Assembly: GCF_030250645.1 (NCBI RefSeq)
Contig: NZ_JASSVS010000006.1
Location: forward strand, 186,001-250,000
Reading direction: 5' to 3'
Length of the DNA: 64,000 bases
Source: Marinobacter azerbaijanicus
Lineage (GTDB): Bacteria; Pseudomonadota; Gammaproteobacteria; Pseudomonadales; Oleiphilaceae
Of this stretch, positions 15,314 to 24,258 are shown piece after piece (the stretch's first letter is position 1; each line of letters opens with the position of its first letter). The notes below the pieces were generated by a model, which was given only the letters and a program-made list of their open reading frames with translations, did no database searches and was not told where the DNA came from. The translations under genes and the position numbers were made by a program.

Positions 15314-16717
15314 TCAGTCGAAGATCTTGCCGGGGTTCATTACCCGGTTGGGATCGAAGACCTGTTTGATACCCCTCAGGTAGTCAATTTCAGCGGCGCT
15401 GCGGGTGTACTCCAGATACGCCTTCTTGGTCATGCCAACGCCGTGTTCGGCAGACACGCTGCCCTGGTAGCGTTCGACAATCTCGAAGACCCATTTGTTC
15501 ACCTGCTGGCATTTCTCGAAAAAATCCTCCTTGGCCATGTCTTCCGGCTTGAGGATGTTCAGGTGCAGGTTGCCATCACCGATATGGCCGAACCAGATGA
15601 TTTCAAAGTCCGGATAATGCTCGGCCACCACCGCGTCGATTTCCTCCAGGAATCCAGGCACCCTGGAAACCACCACAGAGATATCATTCTTGTACGGCGT
15701 GCGTGGCGCAATGGATTCGGAAATGCGTTCCCGCAGCTGCCACAAATTCCGGGCCTGGGTTTCGCTTTGGCTGATTACGCCGTCCAGCACCCAGCCATTT
15801 TCGACACACTGCTCGAACAGTGTCATCGCATCGTCCATCACCTGATCGGACACCGCCTCAAACTCCAGCAGCGCGTAGTAGGGTGCTTCGGTTTCAAATG
15901 GCGCCTGAACCTGGCCGTGGGCCAGCACATGCCCCATGGCCTGATGGGAAAAGAACTCGTACGCAGTCAGGTCGATCTGCTTCTGGAAGGCCTGCAGCAC
16001 ATCCATGGTATTGGTGAGATCGTTCAAACCCAGTACCAGCACGGTCAGGTCGTCCGGCTTACGGGACAGCTTCATGGTGGCCTCGGTGATGAAGCCCAGG
16101 GTTCCTTCAGCACCGATAAACAGGTGGCGCAGGTCGTAACCGGTGTTGTTCTTTTCCAGATCCTTGTTCAGGTCGAGGATATCGCCCTTGCCGGTGACGA
16201 CTTTGAGGCCGGCGACCCAGTCCCGGCTCATGCCGTAACGGATCACCTTGATGCCACCGGCGTTGGTGGACAGGTTACCGCCAAGCTGGCTGGAACCGGC
16301 AGAAGCAAAGTCCACCGGGTAATAGAGGCCATTTTCTTCCGCGAAGTTCTGCAGCTGTTCAGTCACCACACCAGCCTGGCACTTGACGGTACGGTCACTG
16401 GCACTGAACTCCAGGATCCGGTTCATGTTGTCAAACGCCACCACAACCTCACCATTGGCGGCAACAGCACCGGCACTAAGGCCCGTCCGCCCACCCGACG
16501 GCACCAGAGCCACCCGGTTTTCATTGGCAAACTTCACCAGCGCCTGCACCTGCTCGGTGGTTTTGGGAAGGACGATGGCCACCGGATTCGGTGGGTAGAT
16601 CTTCGTCCAGTCCTTGCCGTAGTTCTCCAGGTCGGCCGGGTCGGTCAATACTTTTCCGGGGGTCTGGCCCGTTTCCACCAGGGATCTGAGGGAGGCAACG
16701 ATCTGTTCAGAATTCAT
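15314..16717 (-). CDS. FAD-linked D-2-hydroxyglutarate dehydrogenase
   Basis: This 467-residue VAO/GlcD-family flavoprotein has the FAD pyrophosphate-binding VPSGGRTGLSAGAVAANGEVV and GGNLSTNAGGIKVIRYG. The C-terminal metal/substrate histidines are in WFGHIGDGNLHLNI and SAEHGVGM. D-lactate and D-2-hydroxyglutarate dehydrogenases share these motifs. The choice rests on its position divergent from serA with a 180-bp spacer, as in Pseudomonas. There D-2-HG formed by SerA is re-oxidised to 2-ketoglutarate and electrons pass to electron-transfer flavoprotein. D-lactate dehydrogenase remains possible. Confidence 0.83.
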   Translation of the reverse strand: MNSEQIVASLRSLVETGQTPGKVLTDPADLENYGKDWTKIYPPNPVAIVLPKTTEQVQALVKFANENRVALVPSGGRTGLSAGAVAANGEVVVAFDNMNRILEFSASDRTVKCQAGVVTEQLQNFAEENGLYYPVDFASAGSSQLGGNLSTNAGGIKVIRYGMSRDWVAGLKVVTGKGDILDLNKDLEKNNTGYDLRHLFIGAEGTLGFITEATMKLSRKPDDLTVLVLGLNDLTNTMDVLQAFQKQIDLTAYEFFSHQAMGHVLAHGQVQAPFETEAPYYALLEFEAVSDQVMDDAMTLFEQCVENGWVLDGVISQSETQARNLWQLRERISESIAPRTPYKNDISVVVSRVPGFLEEIDAVVAEHYPDFEIIWFGHIGDGNLHLNILKPEDMAKEDFFEKCQQVNKWVFEIVERYQGSVSAEHGVGMTKKAYLEYTRSAAEIDYLRGIKQVFDPNRVMNPGKIFD

Positions 16718-16897
16718 GGATAGTCCAGTCTCGCAAAGGGTTGTTCAGGGCACCGATGGGCCAGGTTGATTCAGGTAACCTGACGCGCTGTGAAAATCTG
16801 CGTTTATGGTATCATACCGCCCCTGTTCTGTGAGCCCGCCCGCCAACAGCGGCGCTCACGGGTCATTTCATGTGACGAAAGGTTCGGAAGCAAGCCC

Positions 16898-18127
16898 ATG
16901 TCAAATACGTCTCTTGAAAAGAGCAAAATCCGCATCCTGCTGCTGGAAGGCGTACATCAGTCCGCCATTGATACCCTGAATGCCGCAGGCTACACCAACA
17001 TCGAGTACCTGACTCACTCGCTGGCCGAAGAAGAGCTGATGGAGAGAATTGCCGACGCTCATTTCGTGGGCATTCGTTCCCGCACCCAGCTGACCGAGAA
17101 GGTATTTGACGCCGCCCAGAAACTGGTAGCGGTAGGCTGTTTCTGCATTGGCACCAACCAGGTCGACCTCCAGGCAGCAACCCGCCGCGGCATCGCTGTT
17201 TTCAACGCACCTTTCTCCAATACGCGCAGCGTGGCGGAACTGGTTCTTGCCCAGGCCATTCTTCTGCTTCGTGGCGTGCCCGAGAAAAACGCCAAGGCCC
17301 ATCGCGGCGAGTGGCTGAAGTCTGCCAAGGACAGCTATGAAATCCGTGGTAAAAAGCTGGGAATCATCGGCTACGGTAATATCGGTACCCAGTTCAGTGT
17401 CCTGGCCGAAGGCCTGGGCATGGACGTGTATTTCTATGATGTGGTATCCAAACTGTCCATCGGCAACGCCACCCAGGTAGGCACCCTGCAGGAATTGCTG
17501 AACACCTGCGACGTGGTCAGCCTGCACGTCCCTGAAACGCCGGCCACCAAGTATATGTTCAAGGCAGAACAGTTTGCCCAGATGAAACCGGGCAGCATCC
17601 TGATGAACGCCTCACGGGGAACAGTGGTGGATATTGATGCGCTGGCAGATGCTCTGGGCAGCGGCAAACTGCTGGGCGCTGCTATTGACGTCTTCCCGGT
17701 TGAGCCCAAGTCGAACGACGAGGAGTTTGTCTCTCCCCTGAGGGAGTTTGATAACGTCATCCTGACCCCTCACGTTGGCGGCTCAACCATTGAGGCTCAG
17801 GAAAACATTGGCCGTGAAGTGGCGGAAAAGCTGGCCATGTACAGCGACAACGGCACCTCCGTTTCTTCCGTGAATTTCCCGGAAGTGGCCCTGCCCTCGC
17901 ACCCGAACCAGCACCGCCTGCTGCACATCCACGAGAACGTGCCCGGGGTAATGTCCGAAATCAACCAGGTTTTCTCGGAGAATGGCATCAACATCTGCGG
18001 CCAATACCTGCAAACCAAGGAAGACATCGGTTATGTGGTGATTGATGTGGACAAGGAATACGGTGAACTGGCACTGGAGAAGCTGCTCAAAGTCAAAGGG
18101 ACTATTCGCTGTCGCGTCCTGTTCTGA
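16898..18127 (+). CDS. serA: D-3-phosphoglycerate dehydrogenase
   Basis: This 409-residue NAD-dependent dehydrogenase is of the E. coli length class. The substrate domain runs to about residue 105, with VGIRSRTQLTEKVFDAA and VGCFCIGTNQVDL. A Rossmann domain (LGIIGYGNIGTQFSVLAEGLGM) carries the catalytic Arg/Glu/His, His being in LTPHVGGSTIEAQENIG. A C-terminal ACT domain (VPGVMSEINQVFSENGINI) should bind L-serine for feedback inhibition. It starts the phosphorylated serine pathway and can also reduce 2-ketoglutarate to D-2-hydroxyglutarate, which its divergent neighbour removes. ATG 16898 follows GGAAG. Confidence 0.95.
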   Translation: MSNTSLEKSKIRILLLEGVHQSAIDTLNAAGYTNIEYLTHSLAEEELMERIADAHFVGIRSRTQLTEKVFDAAQKLVAVGCFCIGTNQVDLQAATRRGIAVFNAPFSNTRSVAELVLAQAILLLRGVPEKNAKAHRGEWLKSAKDSYEIRGKKLGIIGYGNIGTQFSVLAEGLGMDVYFYDVVSKLSIGNATQVGTLQELLNTCDVVSLHVPETPATKYMFKAEQFAQMKPGSILMNASRGTVVDIDALADALGSGKLLGAAIDVFPVEPKSNDEEFVSPLREFDNVILTPHVGGSTIEAQENIGREVAEKLAMYSDNGTSVSSVNFPEVALPSHPNQHRLLHIHENVPGVMSEINQVFSENGINICGQYLQTKEDIGYVVIDVDKEYGELALEKLLKVKGTIRCRVLF

Positions 18128-18151
18128 TTTCAGGAAATACAGGCAGTACAA

Positions 18152-18183
18152 AAAAGCCGGGGCCAGTGGTCCCGGCTTTTTTG
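18152..18183 (+). terminator. Rho-independent terminator of serA
   Basis: A 10-bp perfect stem AAAAGCCGGG/CCCGGCTTTT (18152-18161 and 18171-18180) with a 9-nt loop is followed by further T residues, 24 nt after the serA stop. Confidence 0.9.
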
Positions 18184-18324
18184 TGGCAGATCGGGCCATA
18201 TCCAGCGAATAACGGCTTCGTGATCTTCTTTCAGGCCCTTCACCCTTGAGATGTCGTCAGACGCAGCCATGATGGATGTGTAAGCTTTCAAACCAGATTG
18301 CACATTCGCTTCAAGGAGTATCCC

Positions 18325-18609
18325 ATGTCGCTGAAGGACTCATTGCAGAAAAAACTGGAAACCCAGACTGAATACTGGAGCAAGCAGATCAACAGCCTGC
18401 AGGCCGACGCTGAAGAGAAAATGGCAAAAGCCGAAGATGAGCAGGCAGAGGCTGAAATCCAGAAGGACTTCTCCGAGCGCATTCAGGCACTGGAAAACCG
18501 TGTTGAAGAGGCACGCAAGAAGATTTCAGAAATCCGTGACTCAGGGGAAGATCAGTTGAGGGACCTCAAGGCCAGGATTGACGAGTGGTTACCTGGCGGC
18601 AAGAACTAG
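18325..18609 (+). CDS. Small coiled-coil protein of unknown function
   Basis: This 94-residue, highly charged protein is predicted to be almost entirely helical. It begins MSLKDSLQKKLETQTEYWSK and has heptad-like runs through residue 80 (EEKMAKAEDEQAEAEIQKDF; ALENRVEEARKKISEIRD). There is no signal peptide or membrane helix. The start at 18325 has AAGGAG 7 nt upstream, and a strong terminator follows, so it is a stand-alone transcription unit. I do not recognise a characterised homologue; a structural or regulatory coiled-coil is all that can be said. Confidence 0.82.
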   Translation: MSLKDSLQKKLETQTEYWSKQINSLQADAEEKMAKAEDEQAEAEIQKDFSERIQALENRVEEARKKISEIRDSGEDQLRDLKARIDEWLPGGKN

Positions 18610-18624
18610 GAAGGCAGAAACCCC

Positions 18625-18656
18625 AAGGCCGGAGCGGGAACGCTCCGGCCTTTTGT
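18625..18656 (+). terminator. Rho-independent terminator after the coiled-coil gene
   Basis: A 12-bp perfect stem AAGGCCGGAGCG/CGCTCCGGCCTT (18625-18636, 18641-18652) with a GGAA loop is followed by TTTTG. It may also serve the convergent protease gene. Confidence 0.9.
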
Positions 18657-18678
18657 CCTTGCTATCAATGCGGGACTG

Positions 18679-19980
18679 CTACTGCGGAACTCTCAGCAAC
18701 AGATTTGGCGAACCATCCCTGATGCCACCAAGCACGTTCCTGGTAGCCAGGTCTTCCAGCATGGCGTCCACTGACGCAGGTGAGAGAGCAGGATCAGCCG
18801 CCAGTATCAGAGCGGCACTCCCTGCCACGTGCGGCGATGCCATGGAAGTACCGCTGATGGTATTCACTTCGTCGTCTTCCTGATACCAGGCCCCGGTAAT
18901 ATCAGAGCCGGGAGCGAACAGGTCCAGGCATGGGCCGTAATTGGAAAAAGACGAACGCTGGTCCTCCCGGGTAGTGCTTCCAACCGTAATCGCGGGCTCG
19001 ACGCGATTGGGGGACCCCGAACAGGCATCGGCGTCACTGTTTCCCGCCGCCACTACAAAAGTCACACCCCGCTCAATAGCGCCACGCACTGCATTATCCA
19101 GGGCTTCGGAATCTCCACCGCCCAGTGACATGTTGGCCACCGCCGGTGCCCGGTGATTCTTGGCCACCCAATCCACGCCTGCAATCACATCGGCGTTACT
19201 GCCGGCACCGGAGCAGTCCAGCACACGGACCGGCGAGACCGACGCGCCCTTGGCGACACCGTAAACCGTTCCAGCCGCAGTACTGGCAACATGGGTGCCG
19301 TGGCCATTGCAGTCCGAGGTGTCCTCCGGGTCGGATTCGCCACCGATATTGATGACCGGGCCAATCAAGGGTAACCCACCCAGCCCCAGCAATCCGGTAT
19401 CGTTGACCGCAAAGTTACGACCCTCAATCACCCGACCCGCAAACTCGTCGTGAGTATCGCGTAAACCGGTATCAATGATATAGACATTCACACCGTTGCC
19501 AGCAGATGACGGATAGGTATATTGCTCATCCAGGGGCAGCACAGCCTGGTCTATACGGTCCAGACCCCAGGTGGCATCAGTCTGGGTTTCGCTGCTCGCC
19601 ACGACAACCTGGTCGGGCTCAATCGCCACCACGCCCGGCATGGAGGCCAGCAATGTTGCCTGCTGCTCTGTCAGAGCGACTGCCGCACCGGTTATGGCGG
19701 TACCGTACAGATGCAGGATATCGCCCCCACCCACTGCGGTCAGCAGCGACTCAACGCTCGCCTGCAGATCAGTCAGGCCAAGCATATCGGCAATTGACGG
19801 GTCCAGGGTCAGGATATAGCGCCCGGTCAGCGTATCCCCCGGCTGAAGCATGAGTTCGGATGTTGCCGTGGAGTCTTCACTCCCCGTCAACCCATCAGAA
19901 TCTGTCAGGTCTGAATAGACCGGGACCGAGACAAGTAAGCAGGCTGTGAAACCGATTGTTTTTGTGATCGATGCTGTCAA
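18679..19980 (-). CDS. Secreted subtilisin-like serine peptidase (S8, proteinase K-like)
   Basis: The catalytic triad motifs are complete: Asp in YIIDTGLRDTHDEF, His in CNGHGTHVASTAAG and Ser in SGTSMASPHVAGSA. An I9-like propeptide precedes the catalytic domain (YILTLDPS..., ending GVVAIEPDQVV). A signal peptide (TKTIGFTACLLVSVPVYS) is present, so secretion is expected. I place the start at a TTG (19980) because GGAGG lies 7 nt upstream and it gives a compact signal peptide; an in-frame ATG at 20037 would add 19 atypical residues. Paired cysteines in the catalytic domain suit an exported enzyme. Substrate is unknown. Confidence 0.87.
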   Translation of the reverse strand: MTASITKTIGFTACLLVSVPVYSDLTDSDGLTGSEDSTATSELMLQPGDTLTGRYILTLDPSIADMLGLTDLQASVESLLTAVGGGDILHLYGTAITGAAVALTEQQATLLASMPGVVAIEPDQVVVASSETQTDATWGLDRIDQAVLPLDEQYTYPSSAGNGVNVYIIDTGLRDTHDEFAGRVIEGRNFAVNDTGLLGLGGLPLIGPVINIGGESDPEDTSDCNGHGTHVASTAAGTVYGVAKGASVSPVRVLDCSGAGSNADVIAGVDWVAKNHRAPAVANMSLGGGDSEALDNAVRGAIERGVTFVVAAGNSDADACSGSPNRVEPAITVGSTTREDQRSSFSNYGPCLDLFAPGSDITGAWYQEDDEVNTISGTSMASPHVAGSAALILAADPALSPASVDAMLEDLATRNVLGGIRDGSPNLLLRVPQ

Positions 19981-20239
19981 AGCACATCCTCCGTTTGCGG
20001 TTTTCCATGACCGAGACTCACCAGGAACGGACAACATAGAGCCTCAGATCTTCTCACGGGAGGAGCTGTCAGACGGTTCCATGCGCTAATGGCTATATCA
20101 GGTCAGAAGAGGCCAGAAGCGGCACTTCTGACTAACCTGTAACAACTTGAGGGGATCAGGTGGGGGGGATTTCCGGAAGGATGCGACGCGGCCCCGAAGA
20201 CTCTTGTGCTCCGAAGCCACTCATTACCCGGCCTGCCTG

Positions 20240-20896
20240 TTACTGCATGGGGACCAGGGTCAACTCAACGCGGCGGTTCTGCTCACGGCCAGAGGCGGTA
20301 TCATTGGATGCAATGGGATAACGCGGGCCATAACCTACCGCCCGTGTACGCTTGGGTTCGATTCCCTGATTCAGAAGGAAGTCCCGTACGGAGCCCGCGC
20401 GACGCTCGCTCAGCAACTGGTTGTAATCCCGGGAGCCGGTGCTGTCAGTGTGGCCTTCGATCTGGATAATGGTCTTGTCGTATTCGTTCAGCACAAGCGC
20501 TACCGATTCCAGCGTATTGCTGAACGATGGCTTGATGGTGGACTGGTTCACATCGAAGGTGATGTTGCCTGGCATGACCAGTTCAATCTCATCACCGTTA
20601 CGCACTACGCGAACACCAGAGCCCTCAAGCTTGCGGCGCAGTTCCGCTTCCTGCTTGTCCATGTAGTAGCCAATTCCACCGCCAATGGCGGCACCGGAAG
20701 CGGCACCAATAAGTGCACCCTTGCCCCGGTCACTGCTGCTGGACGTTGCCGCACCAACAGCCGCACCACCGATGGCACCAATAATACTGCCTTTGGTTGC
20801 GCTTGAGGTTTTTTCTTCCCCGGTGTAAGGGTCATATGTCATACAGCCGCCCAAACCAAGGGTGGCGACAGCAAAAGCAACAATTGTTTTCTTCAC
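20240..20896 (-). CDS. OmpA-family lipoprotein with glycine zipper (YiaD-like)
   Basis: This 218-residue envelope protein has a lipoprotein signal peptide ending LGLGGC. Glycine-zipper repeats follow (GSIIGAIGGAAVGAA, GALIGAASGAAIGGGIGYYM). A C-terminal OmpA-like peptidoglycan-binding domain has EGHTDSTGSRDYNQLLSERR and NRRVEL. It probably anchors the outer membrane to the cell wall. A GTG start at 20896 is chosen because GGAG lies 6 nt upstream; an ATG 18 nt further upstream lacks a site. Confidence 0.88.
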   Translation of the reverse strand: MKKTIVAFAVATLGLGGCMTYDPYTGEEKTSSATKGSIIGAIGGAAVGAATSSSSDRGKGALIGAASGAAIGGGIGYYMDKQEAELRRKLEGSGVRVVRNGDEIELVMPGNITFDVNQSTIKPSFSNTLESVALVLNEYDKTIIQIEGHTDSTGSRDYNQLLSERRAGSVRDFLLNQGIEPKRTRAVGYGPRYPIASNDTASGREQNRRVELTLVPMQ

Positions 20897-20959
20897 GGCA
20901 TTCTCCAGAGTCATTCCAAGGTATTACTGATTGCGGCACATTCCCGCACTGTGTTGTCC

Positions 20960-21979
20960 CTAACAGGCTTTCGAAAGGAAGCTGTCATGGTCACTTTCAA
21001 AGGTACCCACAATGGTATTGAATACGGTTGCCTGTAAATCCTGAGCTTCGTTTACCAAATGATGACGACCATCCGGTATCCGGAGTTCCTCAACCGAGGA
21101 AAATTTATTGCGGATGATACGCAGATTATGCTGCCAGTCCACGGTCAGATCCTTCTCCCCTTGCACCACTGTAATGGGGAAATCCACCGGTCGGGCCGAC
21201 TCGATATGCGGCACCCACTGCCTTAACGCTGAGACCCAGTCCACATGCACGGCCCTTGCCTGGAGGGGATCATGCTCCTTGAGAAAGGTCAGAAAGCGTG
21301 AGTTCCCACTGTTGGCAGCAAACACCCGTGCCCACCGAGACATAAAAGGCTTGAACAGGCTGTGGAGAACTTTTGCTCCCAGCCAGCCCATGGGGCGAAT
21401 CAGGGGGGCCAGCAACACAACACGTCTGAAATCCGACGTTTCAGGGGTATGGTGATTGCTAAGCAGGTAATCAATCAGGATAGCGCCCCCTGTACTCTGC
21501 CCCACCGCATACCAGGGGCCCCGCACCTTGCCCCTCACCTTTGCCATCACGTCTGACAGCACCGCCTGGTATTCAAGGAAACTGCCAATCGCTGCAGGCG
21601 TTCCGCTGGACAGGCCGTGCCCTGGCTGATCATAAGCCAGAACATCAAAGCCGGCGCCCAGGCAACGGTCTATCAACTGGCTGTATAGGCCAACGTGGTC
21701 GAAGTAGCCGTGCAGGATGAACACCGTGCCTTTGGGCCTGTTATTTTCAGGCAAACGGAAGTAATGCACCATCACTTGATGCCGCTCCGCCAGCACATAG
21801 CCCTGATGGTAGGAGACATCCGGGTGCTCCACCCATAGGTCCAGCCCATAATAGCGACAATAAGCAACCATATCCTCGTCGAGTGCCTCACCGCGCTGGG
21901 GATCGAATGGCTCCAGTCTTTCCAGCAGCGATGCCCTGTTCCAGTTCGGAATTTCTATGGTATCTGTTTTCCAGTACAC
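20960..21979 (-). CDS. Alpha/beta hydrolase (monoacylglycerol lipase-like, S33 type)
   Basis: This 339-residue alpha/beta hydrolase has the oxyanion HGYFDHVGLYSQLI and DQPGHGLSSG. The nucleophile elbow is GQSTGG, the Asp is in QGEKDLTVDW and the His in PDGRHHLVNE, so the triad is complete. The serine-aminopeptidase-S33/lysophospholipase-like domain suggests hydrolysis of a lipid ester. No signal peptide is seen. It is divergent from the next esterase gene with a 183-bp spacer. Confidence 0.82.
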   Translation of the reverse strand: MYWKTDTIEIPNWNRASLLERLEPFDPQRGEALDEDMVAYCRYYGLDLWVEHPDVSYHQGYVLAERHQVMVHYFRLPENNRPKGTVFILHGYFDHVGLYSQLIDRCLGAGFDVLAYDQPGHGLSSGTPAAIGSFLEYQAVLSDVMAKVRGKVRGPWYAVGQSTGGAILIDYLLSNHHTPETSDFRRVVLLAPLIRPMGWLGAKVLHSLFKPFMSRWARVFAANSGNSRFLTFLKEHDPLQARAVHVDWVSALRQWVPHIESARPVDFPITVVQGEKDLTVDWQHNLRIIRNKFSSVEELRIPDGRHHLVNEAQDLQATVFNTIVGTFESDHDSFLSKAC

Positions 21980-22162
21980 GTAGAGTTAAACGCCTGTCAT
22001 CAATAAGTAAGAAAATGGCACGGTGACCGCGATAGAAGCTTGCCGTTAGGTTAGCACACCACAACGTCCTTGCGGCCGTAAAAGCGGTGTCTCCAGCGCC
22101 ATTGCCGTAGCGGCCATATCCGCCTATGTTTTTTCCAGATCCATTCAGCCCCGGAGTGAGCG

Positions 22163-23056
22163 ATGATTCAAACTGCACTGGAAGCCGGACTGCGCCAGAC
22201 CATGGCCCGACTGGTTCGGCCGCTTCTGCACCCCTCGGTTCCGGTAAGCATTCAGCGCAGACTTGTCAGCAAGGCTTACCTGACCTCCACTCCCCCACGG
22301 GGCACCCGCTTTGAAGAAGTCGAGGCCGAAGGCCTCGCCATGATGCGGGTTTGCCATAGCGACACACCCAGCGGCGTCGTGCTGTATTTCCATGGCGGCG
22401 GCTATATCCTGGGCTCACCAAAAACCCATCGGGGCATTACCGGACATCTGGCCAAAACCAGTGGCACAATGGTGATTGTCCCTGACTACAAGATGGCGCC
22501 GGAAAACCCTTACCCGGCAGCACTGGACGATGCGGAAACTGTTTATCGAGCGCTGCTGGATGAGGGGCATCCGCCAGCGTCACTCAGCCTTGCAGGTGAC
22601 TCAGCCGGCGGCGGGCTGGCTATCGCCCTGGCAATGCGCCTGCGGGACAAGGGGCTTCCCCTGCCCGCCTCGATTGTGGTTCTGTCTCCCTGGACCGATC
22701 TTTCCAATGCCCACCTGTACTCCCCTGAATGCGAACCGGTGCTGCAAAGGCGCTGGATCGACAAGGCTGCCCGGCTTTACTGCGGCAGTGAGCCTGTCTC
22801 CAACCCGTACATTTCACCGGTTTTTGGTGACCTGTCCGGTTTACCTCCCATACTGATTCAGGTGGGCAGCCAGGAAATCCTGTTGAACGATGCCCAGCGC
22901 CTGGCGGACGCGGCCGACCGGGACAACGTTGAGGCCCGCCTGGAAATCTACAACAGCCTCTGGCATGTATTCCAGGTGCATGCCGGCCAACTGGACCGCG
23001 CAACCGATGCCCTGAAAACCGCAGGGGCGTTCATCCGCCAGCATCTAACAACCTGA
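22163..23056 (+). CDS. Hormone-sensitive-lipase-family esterase (alpha/beta hydrolase fold-3)
   Basis: This 297-residue carboxylesterase is of the HSL (family IV) type. It has the oxyanion motif [16 protein letters not shown], the nucleophile [13 protein letters not shown] and the catalytic His in [14 protein letters not shown] precedes the ATG. The protein has no export signal, so it should act on short to medium acyl esters in the cytosol. Its 3' end overlaps the convergent GIY-YIG gene by 12 bp. Confidence 0.87.
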   Translation: MIQTALEAGLRQTMARLVRPLLHPSVPVSIQRRLVSKAYLTSTPPRGTRFEEVEAEGLAMMRVCHSDTPSGVVLYFHGGGYILGSPKTHRGITGHLAKTSGTMVIVPDYKMAPENPYPAALDDAETVYRALLDEGHPPASLSLAGDSAGGGLAIALAMRLRDKGLPLPASIVVLSPWTDLSNAHLYSPECEPVLQRRWIDKAARLYCGSEPVSNPYISPVFGDLSGLPPILIQVGSQEILLNDAQRLADAADRDNVEARLEIYNSLWHVFQVHAGQLDRATDALKTAGAFIRQHLTT

Positions 23057-23350
23057 CTCTGTGGTTTTATCGCTGTCGGTGATGGCGGAGAGTGATACCT
23101 CCCCGCGAATCAATGCCTCCTTGTGTTTTCGCGGCCACTGTTTCAACTGCCATTCCAGCTTCGAAGCGGTGGACCTGTCACTGGCGCAGGCGGCAAAGGC
23201 CAACTCCAGGGGCCCCTTACCCCGAAGGCTGCGGGCACCCTTTGGTGCACCTGCCTGATGCTCGGCAATGCGTCGCTCTACATCCGTTGTGATTCCCGTG
23301 TACAGGGACCCTTTGGCAGTCCGCACCATGTAGATAAACCATTGGCTCAT
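23045..23350 (-). CDS. GIY-YIG domain protein (UPF0213/YhbQ-like)
   Basis: This 101-residue protein starts [32 protein letters not shown], giving the GIY-YIG core with the usual FIYMV...LYTGITTD form of the YhbQ group. The conserved Arg and Glu ([12 protein letters not shown]) are in place. YhbQ-type proteins have nuclease activity on DNA, with suggested roles in repair. Its ATG overlaps the stop of the upstream transporter gene (ATGA), so it is translationally coupled. An in-frame upstream extension to 23653 lies within that gene and is rejected. Confidence 0.86.
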   Translation of the reverse strand: MSQWFIYMVRTAKGSLYTGITTDVERRIAEHQAGAPKGARSLRGKGPLELAFAACASDRSTASKLEWQLKQWPRKHKEALIRGEVSLSAITDSDKTTESGC

Positions 23351-24258
23351 GCAGACGACGCCCTGACCATTTTTTCCCGGGCCTTCCGTTGCTGAATCCA
23401 CAACCCGGCAACAATCAGTACCAGGCCGACATAGGTGGAAGGCAGAATGATTTCTCCCAGAATGAAATAGATAAACACCAGTGACAGGAACGGGGAGATG
23501 AAGATCAGATTGCTCACCCGGGAGGTATTTTCGGCTTTTTTCATGGCATAGGACCAGAGAACAAACGCAACTCCCATCTCGAACACGCCCACGTAAGTGG
23601 CGGCAGCCAGCCCCATTGTGGGACTGAAGCTGAGACCATCTGTAAGCCCACATATGACCGCAATCACTGGCAAAGCACAGAGAAAGTTCAGAAACAGACC
23701 CACCACTGGATCCCGGGTGTCCCGTGTGGCAATAATCCAGTAGGAAGCCCAGACCAGTGTGCTGCCAATCGCAAACGCCACTCCAAGCGGGTCGGAAAAG
23801 GTCAGCGACAGGACATCACCGCGCGTGGCAATGACCACCACACCGCTATAGCAGACCAGCCCCGCAATGATATCCGCACGCCGCAATCGCTGCCCCAGAA
23901 ACGGCACTGACAGATAGGCCAGTACCAGTGCCCAAGTGTAGTTGAGAGGCTGTGCTTCCTGAGCGGGCAGCCGGTCAAAGGCGCCAAACAGAAGAAAGTA
24001 GTACAGGCACGGGTTGATCAGCCCCATGCCCATGGATTGAAGATACTGGGCGCGGGTCAGTTGGAACACCAGGTGCCAACGGCGCTGGGCGACCAGGATC
24101 AACGCCATCACCACCACCGATGCGGAACAGGCCACAAATAACATCTGGACCGGAGTCAACTCCCGCAGCGACAGTTTGAACGCCGTCGCCACCGTGGACC
24201 AGAGCAACACCGTTCCCAGACCATAGAGCATTGCCTGTTTCTGGTTAGTCACCGGCAT
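23347..24258 (-). CDS. EamA-family (DMT superfamily) transporter
   Basis: This protein of about 303 residues has ten predicted transmembrane helices in two EamA repeats. The first starts [20 protein letters not shown] and the second [20 protein letters not shown]. Drug/metabolite exporters of this family move amino acids, metabolites or toxic compounds; the substrate is unknown. The start overlaps the end of the response-regulator gene by 14 nt. ATG 24258 and GTG 24252 are both possible starts; a GTG would have the better AAGGA spacing. Confidence 0.8.
   Translation of the reverse strand: MPVTNQKQAMLYGLGTVLLWSTVATAFKLSLRELTPVQMLFVACSASVVVMALILVAQRRWHLVFQLTRAQYLQSMGMGLINPCLYYFLLFGAFDRLPAQEAQPLNYTWALVLAYLSVPFLGQRLRRADIIAGLVCYSGVVVIATRGDVLSLTFSDPLGVAFAIGSTLVWASYWIIATRDTRDPVVGLFLNFLCALPVIAVICGLTDGLSFSPTMGLAAATYVGVFEMGVAFVLWSYAMKKAENTSRVSNLIFISPFLSLVFIYFILGEIILPSTYVGLVLIVAGLWIQQRKAREKMVRASSA

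Noticed and set aside
15443..16723. Plus-strand 426-codon frame opposite the D-2-HG dehydrogenase
   Set aside because: Shadow frame rich in His/Gly/Leu typical of antisense translation of a high-G+C gene.
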